64,000 nucleotides of DNA from Streptomyces liangshanensis (GCF_011694815.1 NZ_CP050177.1:2221001-2285000), one strand, 5' to 3'; numbered from the stretch's first letter, positions 34,512 to 43,567 are shown. Program-made: numbers and translations. Notes: generated from the letters alone by a model not told the origin.

Positions 34512-37500
34512 TCAGGCCACCGGGTCGCCGAAGAGCCGCAGCCGGTGCGCCGTCGCCGCGGCCTCCGTGCGGCCCGAGACGCCGAGCTTCCCCAGGATGT
34601 TGGAGACGTGCACACTCGCGGTCTTCGGCGAGATGTACAGCTCCTCCGCGATCCGGCGGTTGGTGTGCCCCGCGGCGACCAGCCGCAGCACGTCCTGTTC
34701 GCGCGGCGTCAGGCCCAGGGCCCGTACGGGATCGGTGTCGTCGGCCGTGGGATCGCCCTCGCCGGGCGCGGCGTCGAGGCCGATACGGGCCCGCGCGGCG
34801 AGCTGCGCGGTCTCCTCGGCCAGCGGGCGGGCGCCGAGCCCGGCGGCGAGCGCGTGCGCCCGGGCCAGCGGGCCGGCCGCCGCCGACCGGTTCCCGTGGG
34901 CGTCCAGCAGGGCGGCGGCCCAGCCGCACTGCGCCACCGCCGTCTCGTAGGGCCGCCCGGCCCGCTCGAAGGCGAGCGCCGCCCGCCCCCACAGCTCCGG
35001 GTCCGTACGGCCCTCGGCGCGGGCCAGTTCGGCGTCGAGCAGCAGACCGTACGCCTGCCACACGGGCACGACCGTCGGCAGCCGCTTGGCCTCCGCGCGG
35101 ACGGCGGCCAGGATCCGCGCCCGGCCGCCCGCCGACCCCGGCAGGCCCAGCGCCCCGGCCTCCATCGCCACGGCCGCGCACAGCAGCGGGAGCGCGTACC
35201 GCTGGGTGCCCGGCGGGAAGCCGCGCCCGACGGCCTGCTCGAACTCGGCGCGCGCGTCGGCGAGCCGGCCCTCCCGCGCGGCGACGCACATCGCCATCCG
35301 CGACAGCGAGATCGAGTGCTGTGGCTGGGGGTCGTGGGTGCCGTAGAAGGCGCGGGCGGCGTCCACCTGGACCCGCGCCTGCGTCAGGTCGCCCCGGCGC
35401 AGGGCCAGTTCGGCGCGCCGGTCGGCGATCAGGCCGCGGGTCTTGCGGGAGTGCGCGAGCCCGGCCGCCTCGTCGAGGATCCGGTCGGCCTCGGTCCAGC
35501 GGCCCAGCGAGGTGAGCGACTGGGCGAGGTTGCCGCGCACCCAGCCCTCCGAGTTGGCCAGCCCCCGCTGGTGGCAGTGCGCGATCGCCAGTTCGGCGGC
35601 GGCGACCGCCTCCGCAGAACGCCCCATGGCCTCCAGCGTGGAGGGCAGGTTGGTGCCCGCGCGGCCGATGACGCCGACCTCGCCGATCTCCACGGCCCGG
35701 TCGCGCACCGCGTACATCTCGGCGAGGCCCTCCTCGACACCGCCCGCGTCGGCGGTGAGCCAGCCGCGGGTGAGGCGGGCGTGCAGCTCGATGGTCTCGG
35801 CGCCGACCAGCTCCGCGTACTCGACGGCGCGGGTCGCGGCGGCCAGTGCCTCGGGGCCGGGCCGGTGCAGCGCGCCCCAGCTCGCGATGTTGACGAGGAT
35901 GTCGGCGTGCACGGCCGACGGCGGCAGGCCGCGTACCAGCTCCTGGGCGGTGGCGAGTTCGTCCCAGCCGTCGCCGCGCGTCAGTTCCTGCGTGAGCCGG
36001 GAGCGCTGGGTCCAGAACCACGCGGCGCGCAGCGGGTCGGTGTCCCGCTCCAGGACCCGTACGGCCTTCTTGGAGAGGGCGAGGGCCCGTTCGCGGTCGC
36101 CGCCGAAGCGGGCGGCGACGGTCGCCTCCGCCATCAGGTCGAGGTACGAGAGCGCGGAGGTCTTCGTCCCGCTCGCGCACGCGGGGTAGACCTCGGCGTC
36201 GTCCGGCGGCCGCAGGGTCGCGAGGACCTCGGGCGGGGCGTCGTCCCACAGCTCCATGGCCCGCTCCAGCAGGCGCAGTTGCTCGGAGTAGGCGTAGCGC
36301 CGGCGCGCCTCGACGGCGGCGCTCAGGACGACGGGCAGGGCCTTGGCCGCGTCGTGCGCGTTGTACCAGTACCCGGCGAGGCGCGTAGTGCGCACGTCCA
36401 CGCAGACCCCGCCCGGATCGGCCTCCAGGGCCTCCGCGTACCGGCGGTTGAGCCGGGAGCGCTCGCCGGGGAGCAGGTCGTCGCTGACCGCCTCGCGGAC
36501 CAGCGAGTGGCGGAAGCGGTAGCTGTTGTCGTCCACCGGGAGCAGGATGTTGGCGCCCACGGCGAGCCGCAGCGCCTCGATGAGGTCGTCCTCGGCGAGC
36601 CGCGAGACGGCGAGCAGCAGCGGGTGTTCGACGGTGGTGCCGCCCTCGGCGACGATCCGTACGACCCGCTGGGCGTGGTCGGGCAGCGCCTCGACCCGGA
36701 CGAGCAGGACGTCGCGCAGGGACTCGGTCAGTCCTGGGCTGCATCCGGTGCCGTACGAGCAGGCCAGCTCCTCGACGAAGAAGGCGTTGCCGTCGGAGCG
36801 GGTGAAGATCTCGTCGAGCAGGGCCGCGCCCGGTTCGGCGGCGAGGATGCCGGCGAGCTGGGTGGCGACCTCGGCGCGGGTGAAGCGGGAGAGTTCGAGG
36901 TGGCGGACGGACCGCAGGCGGTCCAGCTCGGCCAGGAGCGGGCGCAGCGGGTGGCGGCGGTGGATGTCGTCGGCGCGGTAGGTGGCGATCACGACGAGGC
37001 GGCCGCGGCGCAGCGCGCGGAAGAGGTAGGCGAGGAGGTTCCGGGTGGAGGCGTCGGACCAGTGCAGGTCCTCCAGGACGAGCACCACCGTACGGTCGGC
37101 CGCCAGCCGCTCCAGCAGCCGGACGGTCAGTTCGAAGAGGCGGGCCGTGGCGTCCTCGCCGAGGGCTTCGCGCCCGGACTGTCCCAACTCGGGCAGGATG
37201 CGCGCCAGTTCGCCTTCCTGGCCGTCGGCCGCCGCGATGAGTTCGTCGGGCAGGCGGCGCAGGAGCGAGCGCAGGGCGGTGGAGAAGGGCGCGAAGGGCA
37301 GGCCGTCGGCGCCGATCTCGACGCAGCCGCCGACGGCGACGACGGCCCCGCGGGAGCAGGCGGTGTCGACCAGTTCCTCGACCAGGCGGGTCTTGCCGAC
37401 GCCGGCCTCGCCGCTGACGAGCAGGGCCTGCGGCTCGCCGGCGTCGGCGCGGGCGAGCGCGGCGGTGAGGGCGGTGAGTTCCCCGGTTCTGCCGACGAAC

Positions 37501-37538
37501 ACGGGGCTGACGGACCTGGTATCCACACGGCCGAGCAT
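34512..37538 (-). CDS. LuxR-family regulator with large ATPase domain (LAL type)
   Basis: This protein of about 1008 aa has an N-terminal AAA/STAND ATPase module: Walker A GEAGVGKT at about residues 45-52 and Walker B VVLVLEDLHWSD near 150-162. A long helical-repeat middle region (about 400-930) follows, then a C-terminal LuxR helix-turn-helix (LTPREQDVLRLVAAGHTNRR, then ELYISPKTASVHVSNILGKL). Such regulators use ATP and an inducer to activate nearby genes, often for sugars or secondary metabolites. I chose ATG 37536-37538 (MLGRVDTRSVSPVFVGRTGE) because the conserved region begins immediately; the upstream open frame has shadow-like composition. The ribosome site is weak, and a GTG four codons later (VDTRSV) is possible. 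The target genes are not evident. Confidence 0.88.
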   Translation of the reverse strand: MLGRVDTRSVSPVFVGRTGELTALTAALARADAGEPQALLVSGEAGVGKTRLVEELVDTACSRGAVVAVGGCVEIGADGLPFAPFSTALRSLLRRLPDELIAAADGQEGELARILPELGQSGREALGEDATARLFELTVRLLERLAADRTVVLVLEDLHWSDASTRNLLAYLFRALRRGRLVVIATYRADDIHRRHPLRPLLAELDRLRSVRHLELSRFTRAEVATQLAGILAAEPGAALLDEIFTRSDGNAFFVEELACSYGTGCSPGLTESLRDVLLVRVEALPDHAQRVVRIVAEGGTTVEHPLLLAVSRLAEDDLIEALRLAVGANILLPVDDNSYRFRHSLVREAVSDDLLPGERSRLNRRYAEALEADPGGVCVDVRTTRLAGYWYNAHDAAKALPVVLSAAVEARRRYAYSEQLRLLERAMELWDDAPPEVLATLRPPDDAEVYPACASGTKTSALSYLDLMAEATVAARFGGDRERALALSKKAVRVLERDTDPLRAAWFWTQRSRLTQELTRGDGWDELATAQELVRGLPPSAVHADILVNIASWGALHRPGPEALAAATRAVEYAELVGAETIELHARLTRGWLTADAGGVEEGLAEMYAVRDRAVEIGEVGVIGRAGTNLPSTLEAMGRSAEAVAAAELAIAHCHQRGLANSEGWVRGNLAQSLTSLGRWTEADRILDEAAGLAHSRKTRGLIADRRAELALRRGDLTQARVQVDAARAFYGTHDPQPQHSISLSRMAMCVAAREGRLADARAEFEQAVGRGFPPGTQRYALPLLCAAVAMEAGALGLPGSAGGRARILAAVRAEAKRLPTVVPVWQAYGLLLDAELARAEGRTDPELWGRAALAFERAGRPYETAVAQCGWAAALLDAHGNRSAAAGPLARAHALAAGLGARPLAEETAQLAARARIGLDAAPGEGDPTADDTDPVRALGLTPREQDVLRLVAAGHTNRRIAEELYISPKTASVHVSNILGKLGVSGRTEAAATAHRLRLFGDPVA

Positions 37539-37602
37539 CGCACAACCGCCCGAGGCCGGCGTACCGGTTTGTCCGTGCCCCCGGAGCGCGGGGAGGGGCG
37601 CG

Positions 37603-37638
37603 CGCACCGGCGCGGCCGCGAGGGCTCGCGCCGGTGCG
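37603..37638 (-). terminator. Hairpin terminator after the 57-aa gene
   Basis: CGCACCGGCGCG (37603-37614) pairs perfectly with CGCGCCGGTGCG (37627-37638) around a 12-nt loop, starting 11 bp past the stop of the small gene and ahead of the LuxR-type regulator. Confidence 0.65.
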
Positions 37639-37648
37639 GGGGCCGGGC

Positions 37649-37822
37649 TCATGCCGCGGGCGCGAAGCGGTCGCGCGGGGAGTTCACCGGCCCCTTCCCG
37701 GCGTCCCTGGCGGCCCGCCGCGCCTCGCGGCGGGCGGCGCGGGCCTCCTGGAGGAGCCGCTCCCGGGCGGCCCGGCGCAGCAGTTCCTCGGTGTGGATCC
37801 TCTGGAGTTCGTACGCGAACAT
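37649..37822 (-). CDS. Small Arg/Ala-rich helical protein (57 aa)
   Basis: ATG at 37820-37822 follows AGGGGG. The product MFAYELQRIHTEELLRRAAR continues as an Arg/Glu/Ala-rich predicted long helix or coiled coil ([17 protein letters not shown]) and ends in a short Pro-containing tail. It has no signal peptide or membrane helix and no recognised domain. Short proteins of this character are frequent in streptomycetes and their function is unknown. A terminator follows directly, so it is likely monocistronic. Confidence 0.6.
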   Translation of the reverse strand: MFAYELQRIHTEELLRRAARERLLQEARAARREARRAARDAGKGPVNSPRDRFAPAA

Positions 37823-37925
37823 GGTGTGCCCCCTGATGCGAAGGTTCCGGCGTCTTGCGATGCCTCCACCTTCGTCGCCCAGGGGGTTCGCGGGCATCGG
37901 GAGAGTGCCGCATTTCCCGGCCCCG

Positions 37926-38002
37926 GGGGCCTTAGGCGCGGGGCGGGAGCGGAGTACGGGCGGGGCCGCGGCGGTCCGGGCATAGGGACGGCCTAAGGCC
38001 CC
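37926..38002. repeat. Spaced 11-bp inverted repeat in intergenic region
   Basis: GGGGCCTTAGG (37926-37936) is repeated in inverted form as CCTAAGGCCCC (37992-38002), 55 bp apart, between the 57-aa gene and the downstream end of the next gene. It might be a long hairpin terminator for the gene ending at 38065 or a protein-binding site. The region otherwise shows nothing. Confidence 0.4.
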
Positions 38003-38064
38003 GGCGGCGATGTGCGCGCGAGGGCCTCAGGCCGGAAAGGAAGGGCGGACGTCCGCCCGGGTGC

Positions 38065-38727
38065 TTACGGGGCCGCCGGGGCCGCCGGCGGGGCGGGCGG
38101 GACCGGGATGGACGCGAAGATGTCGAAGTACATGCCGAGGGCGACCAGGACGCCCACGAAGCCGAGGACGGCCCCGGCGACGGCGACGGGGCGCACCCAG
38201 CCGGTGCGCTGCGGCAGGGCCAGCACGATCGCGCCGACCAGCAGGGCGAGCAGCGCCACGACCCCGTTGGCGGCGGCGGAGGCGTGCCACGCGTCGGCGT
38301 ACCCCTCGGAGATCTGCTTGGCGGCGGTGGCGCTCTGGTCGAGCTTGACCTGCCCGGAGAGCGCCTCGCGCTCGGAGAGGACCTTGCCGAACCAGGTGCC
38401 GGTGAGGCCGACGATGCCGAGGGCCAGGGCGAGGAAGGCCGCGGCCATCGAGCCCAGGCCGGACTGGGCGGGCTCGTCGGGCAGTTCGTCCGCGAAGTCG
38501 TCGTCCGACCCGTCGGTCTCGTCGGCGGCTTCGTCGTCGAACTCGATGACCGCCGCGCCGCCGGCCGTGCCGGTCCCTTCGGACGGGTCCGCCTTGCGGG
38601 CCGCGGGGACCGTCTCGTCACGCACGTCGCTGTCCCCGGCCTTGGGCTCGGTGGCCGCGGCGTTCTCAGGCGTGGGGTCCTGGGACGACTCCGGCTCGGG
38701 GGTCTGGGTCTTGGAGGTGGGGTTCAT
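38065..38727 (-). CDS. Three-helix membrane protein with acidic disordered N-terminus
   Basis: From ATG 38725-38727 the 220-aa product has an acidic, Pro/Thr-rich N-terminal domain (about 1-90; includes FDDEAADETDGSDDDFADEL) followed by three membrane helices (SMAAAFLALALGIVGLTGTW, GVVALLALLVGAIVLALP, PVAVAGAVLGFVGVLVALGM) and a Pro/Ala tail. No enzymatic motif is present. There is no Shine-Dalgarno; TAGCGT ends seven bases before the ATG, so the mRNA is probably leaderless. A direct repeat at the -35 region suggests control by an OmpR-type response regulator (inference). Confidence 0.7.
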   Translation of the reverse strand: MNPTSKTQTPEPESSQDPTPENAAATEPKAGDSDVRDETVPAARKADPSEGTGTAGGAAVIEFDDEAADETDGSDDDFADELPDEPAQSGLGSMAAAFLALALGIVGLTGTWFGKVLSEREALSGQVKLDQSATAAKQISEGYADAWHASAAANGVVALLALLVGAIVLALPQRTGWVRPVAVAGAVLGFVGVLVALGMYFDIFASIPVPPAPPAAPAAP

Positions 38728-38734
38728 ACGGCGC

Positions 38735-38769
38735 ACGCTAGGGGCGAAGTCTGAGAACTTCCTGAGAAC
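38735..38769 (-). promoter_or_regulatory. Leaderless promoter with 11-bp-spaced direct repeat
   Basis: The minus-strand -10 TAGCGT is at 38735-38740. GTTCTCAG occurs twice in the same orientation, at 38751-38758 and 38762-38769, with start points exactly 11 bp apart and covering the -35 region. One-helical-turn direct repeats are the usual binding pattern of OmpR/PhoB-family activators. No recognisable -35 is present, as expected for an activator-dependent promoter. Confidence 0.5.
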
Positions 38770-38842
38770 GCCGGAACTGACCGGAAGAGGCCCAACCTCC
38801 GGCGGCTCCACGGGCAACCTCCGGCGGCTCCCGGGCGTCCGG

Positions 38843-39385
38843 TCACCGCCGCCAGTCGGGGGCGAGGACCGACCAGATCTCGGTGTCCTGGCGCTTCCCG
38901 CGGTGCGGGTAGTTCTCCCGCAGCACGCCTTCGCGGGTCATTCCCAGGCGCTGGGCGACCCGGATACTGGGGCCGTTCCCGGTGGAGACCAGCCACTCCA
39001 CCCGGTGGATCCCGCGCTCCCGCACGGCCCAGTCGATGATCGTCCGGGCGGCGCGGGTGACCAGGCCGCGTCCCGTACCGGCGGGTTCGAGCCAGCACCC
39101 GACCTCGCAGGTGCCGGCCTCGGCGTCGAACGCGGGGAACAGCACCCCGCCGACCAGGGTGGAGTCCAGCCAGATCCCGAGGATCCGCCCGCCGTCGGCC
39201 GCCTGCCTCTCCGCGTACGAGGTGAGGACGGCGCGCGCGGACGGCAGGTCGGTGACCAGTTGGGCGAAGCGGATGTGCTCGTCGACCAGGGTCCTGGCCC
39301 GGTCCATGTGCGCGAGGAACTCCCGGGCCTGCCAGGGCTCCAGGGGGCGCAGCTCCGCCCCGTCACCCAGCGGTGTCGCGAACAT
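38843..39385 (-). CDS. GNAT-family N-acetyltransferase (RimJ/RimL-like)
   Basis: This 180-aa protein has the GNAT fold with the acetyl-CoA loop in EPAGTGRGLVTRAARTIIDW and the RimJ/RimL-type later segment HRVEWLVSTGNGPSIRVAQR followed by LGMTREGVLREN. It could acetylate a ribosomal protein N-terminus or a small amine; the substrate is unknown. The start at 39383-39385 overlaps the 3' end of the MMPL transporter gene by 23 bp, so the two are translationally linked in one operon. Confidence 0.85.
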   Translation of the reverse strand: MFATPLGDGAELRPLEPWQAREFLAHMDRARTLVDEHIRFAQLVTDLPSARAVLTSYAERQAADGGRILGIWLDSTLVGGVLFPAFDAEAGTCEVGCWLEPAGTGRGLVTRAARTIIDWAVRERGIHRVEWLVSTGNGPSIRVAQRLGMTREGVLRENYPHRGKRQDTEIWSVLAPDWRR

Positions 39386-41660
39386 CCGACTCCCTCTTCA
39401 CGGCGGACTCCCCCGTCAGGGCGGACTCCCTCTTCACGAACGTCACCCGGTGACGTGCCTCGTGCGGTGCGTGCCCGGTGGCGCGCTGCCCGGGGACCGT
39501 CGCACGCGGGCGGTGCTCGGGGGCCTCGACGCTGATCCGCGGCAGCCACCGGTCCAGCCGCCCCGGCAGCCACCAGTTGGCGCCGCCGAGCAGGTGCATG
39601 AGCGCGGGCACCAGCAGTGTACGGAGGACGAACGCGTCCAGCGCGACCGCGGCGGCGAGCGCGATGCCGAACATCGCGATGACCCGGTCGCCGCTGAGGA
39701 CGAACGCGAGGAACACCGAGATCATGATGACGGCCGCCGAGTTGATCACCCGTCCGGTCTCGGCGAGGCCGACCCGTACCGCCCGTCTGTTGTCGCCGGT
39801 CTCCAGCCACTCCTCGTACATCCGGCTGACCAGGAACACCTGGTAGTCCATGGAGAGCCCGAAGAGGACCGACACCATGATCACGGGGAGGAAGGGCTCG
39901 ATCGGCCCGCCCCCGCCGAGCCCCAGCAGCTCGCTTCCCCAGCCCCATTGGAAGATCGCGACGACCACCCCGAAGGACGAGGCGACGGCGGCGACGTTCA
40001 TGACCGCCGCCTTGAGCGGGATCCCCACGGAGCGGAAGGCCAGCAGCAGGAGCAGGCAGCCGAGGGTGATCACCACCCCGACGAACAGGGGCAGTTTGCC
40101 GACGATCGTGCCGGCGAAGTCGTCGTAGCTCGCGGTGACCCCGCCGACGTACACCTCCAGCGAGGTGTCGGCCTCGGCCCGCGGGACCACGTCCGTGCGC
40201 AACCGCTCCACCAGGTCGCTGGTCTGCCGGGACTGCGGCGCCGAGGTCGGTACGACGGTGAGGGACGCGGTGTCGCCGCTGCCGTTGAACGTGATCGGGC
40301 CGACGGACGCCACGCCCTTCGTCGTACGGAGCAGGTCGGGCAGCTGGTCCATGGCGAGCCGGTCGTCCGCGCCGTCGAGGTGCGCGACCAGCGCGAGCGG
40401 CCCGTTGACGCCGGGGCCGAACCCGTCGGCGAGCCGGTCGTACGCCTGCCGGGTGGTGGTCGTGGCGGGGTTGTTGCCCTGGTCGGAGGTGCCGAGGTGG
40501 AGGGAGAACGTCGGCAGGGCGAGGAGCAGCATCACGCCGGCGGCGAGCGCGCCCAGCAGCTTGGGGTGGCGTTCCACGAAGAGCGACCACCGGACGGCGA
40601 GGCCGCCGGGGACCTCGGGCTCCGGGCCGCGCGTGGCGAGGCGCGCCCGCTCGCGGCGGCTCAGGGCGCGGGTCCCGGCGAACGACAGCAGGGACGGCAG
40701 GAGGGTGACGGACGCGGCGACGGTCAGCACGACCGTGAGGGAGGCGGCGATCGCGACGCCGTTGAGGAAGCCGAGCCGCAGGACGAGCATGCCGAGCAGG
40801 GCGATGCAGACGGTGGCGCCGGCGAAGACGACGGCTCTGCCGGTGGTCGCGACGGCGTTCGTGGCGGCCTCGGTGACGGTGAGCCCGCGTTTGAGGCCCT
40901 TGCGGTGGCGGGTGACGATGAACAGCGCGTAGTCGATCCCGACGCCGAGCCCGATCAGCAGGCCGAGCATCGGCGCGAAGTCGGCGACGGTCATCACGTG
41001 GCCGAGGAGTCCGATGCCCGCGTACGCCGTGCCGACCGAGACCAGCGCGGTGGCGAGGGGCAGGGCGCTGGCGGCGAGCGAGCCGAAGGCCAGGAAGAGG
41101 ACCACGGCGGCGACGACCACCCCCACGATCTCGCTGCTGTGGGCGCCCGTCGAGCCCTCGGTGAGGGCGACGGCGTCGCCGCCCAGGTCCACGTCGAGGG
41201 TGTCCGTGGCGGCGGCCTTCGCGGTGTCGACCACCGCCTGGGCCTGCGCCTTCGGGAGGTCGTCGGCCTGCCGGTCGAAGGTGACGGTGGCGTAGGCGGT
41301 ACGGCCGTCCTCGCTGATCCGGCCGTCGCCGTCGGGCGCGTACGGGCTGACGACGGACGCGACCCCGGGCAGTTTCGCGAGCGTGGCGAGCGTCCGGCTT
41401 ATGTCCTGACGGACCTCGCCCGTGCGGACCGATCCCCGGTCGGTGTGCCAGACGACGGAGTCGCTGTCACCGCCGAGTCCCCGGAACCGCTGGTCGAGGA
41501 GCTGGGCGGCGTGACCGGACTCGCTGCCGGAGGTGTCGTAGTCGTTGGAGTAGGAGGACCCCATCACCTGGGCGGCCGCCGTGACCCCGCCGAGAGCGGT
41601 CAGCCACAGGAGGACGGTGAGCAGGCGATGTCTGACGCACCATCGAGCGAGCGCTGCCAA
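39363..41660 (-). CDS. MMPL-family RND transporter
   Basis: This 765-aa membrane protein has two repeats of one helix, a large extracellular loop, and five clustered helices, about twelve helices in total. MMPL signatures include GLLIGLGVGIDYALFIVTRHRK in repeat one and VLFGLSMDYQVFLVSRMYEEW in repeat two; the Asp-Tyr pairs are the expected proton-relay residues. Actinobacterial members export lipids, siderophores or drugs. It lies downstream of a TetR regulator on the same strand and upstream of the GNAT gene. A -10-like CATTAT overlapping the palindrome AATGATCATT at 41769-41778 suggests repressor control. Confidence 0.9.
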   Translation of the reverse strand: MAALARWCVRHRLLTVLLWLTALGGVTAAAQVMGSSYSNDYDTSGSESGHAAQLLDQRFRGLGGDSDSVVWHTDRGSVRTGEVRQDISRTLATLAKLPGVASVVSPYAPDGDGRISEDGRTAYATVTFDRQADDLPKAQAQAVVDTAKAAATDTLDVDLGGDAVALTEGSTGAHSSEIVGVVVAAVVLFLAFGSLAASALPLATALVSVGTAYAGIGLLGHVMTVADFAPMLGLLIGLGVGIDYALFIVTRHRKGLKRGLTVTEAATNAVATTGRAVVFAGATVCIALLGMLVLRLGFLNGVAIAASLTVVLTVAASVTLLPSLLSFAGTRALSRRERARLATRGPEPEVPGGLAVRWSLFVERHPKLLGALAAGVMLLLALPTFSLHLGTSDQGNNPATTTTRQAYDRLADGFGPGVNGPLALVAHLDGADDRLAMDQLPDLLRTTKGVASVGPITFNGSGDTASLTVVPTSAPQSRQTSDLVERLRTDVVPRAEADTSLEVYVGGVTASYDDFAGTIVGKLPLFVGVVITLGCLLLLLAFRSVGIPLKAAVMNVAAVASSFGVVVAIFQWGWGSELLGLGGGGPIEPFLPVIMVSVLFGLSMDYQVFLVSRMYEEWLETGDNRRAVRVGLAETGRVINSAAVIMISVFLAFVLSGDRVIAMFGIALAAAVALDAFVLRTLLVPALMHLLGGANWWLPGRLDRWLPRISVEAPEHRPRATVPGQRATGHAPHEARHRVTFVKRESALTGESAVKRESDVRDTAG

Positions 41661-41768
41661 GAGGGTGCTCCCAGGGTTCGTGGCTCCGCACCGTGAACAC
41701 CCGTCGAGCGGCGGGGGGATCCGGGGTGAAAAGCGCGTGACCTACGGAGCGCCACTCTCGCAGCCGAT

Positions 41769-41778
41769 AATGATCATT
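41769..41778 (-). promoter_or_regulatory. Palindrome overlapping a candidate -10 of the MMPL gene
   Basis: AATGATCATT is a perfect 10-bp palindrome in an AT-rich island and overlaps CATTAT on the minus strand, 109 bp before the MMPL start. It may be an operator. Confidence 0.35.
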
Positions 41779-41798
41779 TGTCCGCTTCGTGGGGTTAC

Positions 41799-42458
41799 TC
41801 ACAGTGCATGCGGAGCGGGAACTTCCGCGGCAGGCGCGGGAACCTCCCCGGGCGCCCCGCCGGCGGGAGCCGCGTCCTCGCGGGCGCCGTACGGCCGGGT
41901 GAGGCGCCCGACGGCGACCACCACCGCGTGCCGGCGGGCCGCGGTCTCCGCCGCGCTCCCGGCCCCCGCCCCGGGCTCCGGGCCGCCGTCGCCCCAGGTG
42001 GTGGCGATGCCCACCAGCAGCGCGAGCATCGCGCGGGGCGGCAGACCGGCGTCGACCCGGCCGTCGCCCTGGGCGGCGGACAGCAGCCGCAGCTTCTCGG
42101 CGCCGGCCCGCTCGGCGAGCGGCAGCACCTCGCCGGGCCGCTCCAGGCCGTGCCAGCGCGCGAGGCGCAGGAGGTGCGGGTGGACGAGGTGGAAGTCGAA
42201 GAGGGCGCCCGCGTACCCCGGCAGGTCGTCGGCGTCGAAGGGCGCGGCCGCCAGGATCTCCGTGACGGCGGCCTCGTACACGGCGTCGAAGAGCCGTTCC
42301 TTGCTGCCGAAGTGCACGTAGATCAGGTTCTTGTTGTACCCGGCCGCCGCGGCGATCCGGTCCACCCGCGCACCGGCGATGCCGTGCGCGGCGAACTCGT
42401 CCGTCGCCGCGCGCAGGAGTCCGGCCTTGGTCGTACGGGAGTCTCGGGGCACCGCCAC
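41799..42458 (-). CDS. TetR-family transcriptional regulator
   Basis: This 219-aa repressor-type protein has an N-terminal TetR helix-turn-helix (about 10-56: LRAATDEFAAHGIAGARVDR, then AAAAGYNKNLIYVHFGSKERLF) and a ligand-binding domain with a TetR C-terminal 19-like arrangement. The tail (about 195-219) is Pro/Ala-rich and disordered. ATG at 42456-42458. It is divergent from the SDR gene; a strong inverted repeat between them is the likely operator. The MMPL-GNAT genes follow on the same strand and might also respond to it. Confidence 0.88.
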   Translation of the reverse strand: MAVPRDSRTTKAGLLRAATDEFAAHGIAGARVDRIAAAAGYNKNLIYVHFGSKERLFDAVYEAAVTEILAAAPFDADDLPGYAGALFDFHLVHPHLLRLARWHGLERPGEVLPLAERAGAEKLRLLSAAQGDGRVDAGLPPRAMLALLVGIATTWGDGGPEPGAGAGSAAETAARRHAVVVAVGRLTRPYGAREDAAPAGGAPGEVPAPAAEVPAPHAL

Positions 42459-42569
42459 ATCGTAGACAAGGACGGGCGGCGCGGGGCCGGCTCGTAACCG
42501 AAAAGTCAGTTACCCGTCCCCTGGAGCGCCGCGTCAGCCTTGCACCCGCCTTGCGTCCGGGTCTACAGT

Positions 42570-42595
42570 CAATTAACTAGACAGTCAGTTAGTTG
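42570..42595. promoter_or_regulatory. TetR operator between the tetR-type and SDR genes
   Basis: CAATTAACT (42570-42578) and AGTTAGTTG (42587-42595) form an 8/9 inverted repeat around AGACAGTC; the inner TAACT/AGTTA arms are perfect. It is strikingly AT-rich, lies 28 bp before the SDR start, and sits within the divergent promoter region. A partial copy (GTCAGTTAC) occurs near 42505. Confidence 0.7.
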
Positions 42596-42622
42596 AGTGC
42601 CGTTCCGAGGAGTGATCCGCCC

Positions 42623-43549
42623 ATGTCCGAGTGGTCCCCACAGAACCTCCCCCGCCAGGAGGGCCGCCTCGCCGTCGTGACCGGCGCGAACAGCGGCATC
42701 GGCGAGGTCACCGCGGCCGAGCTGGCCCGCGCGGGGGCCGAGGTCGTGCTGGCGGGACGCTCCGCCGACAAGGTCCGCGCCGCCGCCGCGCGGCTCACCG
42801 GGGCCGTCCCCGGCGCCACGGTCCGCGCCGAGGTGCTCGACCTCGCCGACCTGTCCTCCGTGGCCGCCTTCGCGGGCCGCCTCCTGGAGAGCGGACGCCC
42901 GCTGGACCTGCTGGTCAACAACGCCGGCGTGATGGCCATCCCCGAGCGCCGCACCACGAAGGACGGCTTCGAGCTGACCTTCGGCACCAACCACCTCGGC
43001 CACTTCGCGCTCACCGGGCGCCTGCTGCCGCTCCTGCTCAAGGCGCCCGCGCCGCGGGTGGTGACGGTCAGCGCGGTGATCGCCGGGGCCAGGGCCTTCA
43101 CCGGCGACCTCCAGGACCCGCAGAGCGTCAAGCGCTACCGGCCGATGGGGTCGTACGCGAGGTCCAAGCTCGCCAACATCCTCTTCGCGCAGGAGCTCCA
43201 GCGCCGCGCCGACGCGGCGGGCGTGCCCCTGACCAGCGTCGTCGTCCACCCGGGCTCGGCCTTCACCGGGCTCCAGCAGCACGGCTCCGGCCTCACCCGG
43301 AGGCTGTCGAAGCTCGCCCTCGGCCGGGTCGTCGGCTCCAGTACGGAGGAGGCCGCGCTGCCCTCGCTGTACGCGGCGACCGCGCCGGACGTGACCCCCG
43401 GCGGCTACTACGAGCCGGGCGGGCGGCGCGGGGCGCCGGAGGCCCCGCAGCCCGCCAAGCCGCCGTCGGCGTCCTCCGACATCCAGCTGGCGACGACGTT
43501 GTGGACCGACTCGGAGGAGCAGACGCGGGTGTTCTACCACTGGTCGTGA
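42623..43549 (+). CDS. Short-chain dehydrogenase/reductase
   Basis: This 308-aa classical SDR has the cofactor motif VVTGANSGIGEV (about 17-28), NNAGV near residue 97, and the YxxxK catalytic pair in GSYARSKLANILF; sequence is closest in style to retinol dehydrogenase/WW-domain oxidoreductase-like SDRs. Arg in LAGRSADK suggests NADPH preference. I chose ATG 42623, which has GAGGAG upstream, over the TTG at 42593, which lies within the operator. The gene is divergent from, and probably repressed by, the TetR protein. Confidence 0.88.
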   Translation: MSEWSPQNLPRQEGRLAVVTGANSGIGEVTAAELARAGAEVVLAGRSADKVRAAAARLTGAVPGATVRAEVLDLADLSSVAAFAGRLLESGRPLDLLVNNAGVMAIPERRTTKDGFELTFGTNHLGHFALTGRLLPLLLKAPAPRVVTVSAVIAGARAFTGDLQDPQSVKRYRPMGSYARSKLANILFAQELQRRADAAGVPLTSVVVHPGSAFTGLQQHGSGLTRRLSKLALGRVVGSSTEEAALPSLYAATAPDVTPGGYYEPGGRRGAPEAPQPAKPPSASSDIQLATTLWTDSEEQTRVFYHWS

Positions 43550-43567
43550 GCCGCGACCGGGTACGGA

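Noticed and set aside
37649..37913. N-terminal extension of the LuxR-type regulator upstream of 37538
   Set aside because: The frame is open but its composition is Arg/Pro/Gly shadow-like and it overlaps the better-supported 57-aa gene.
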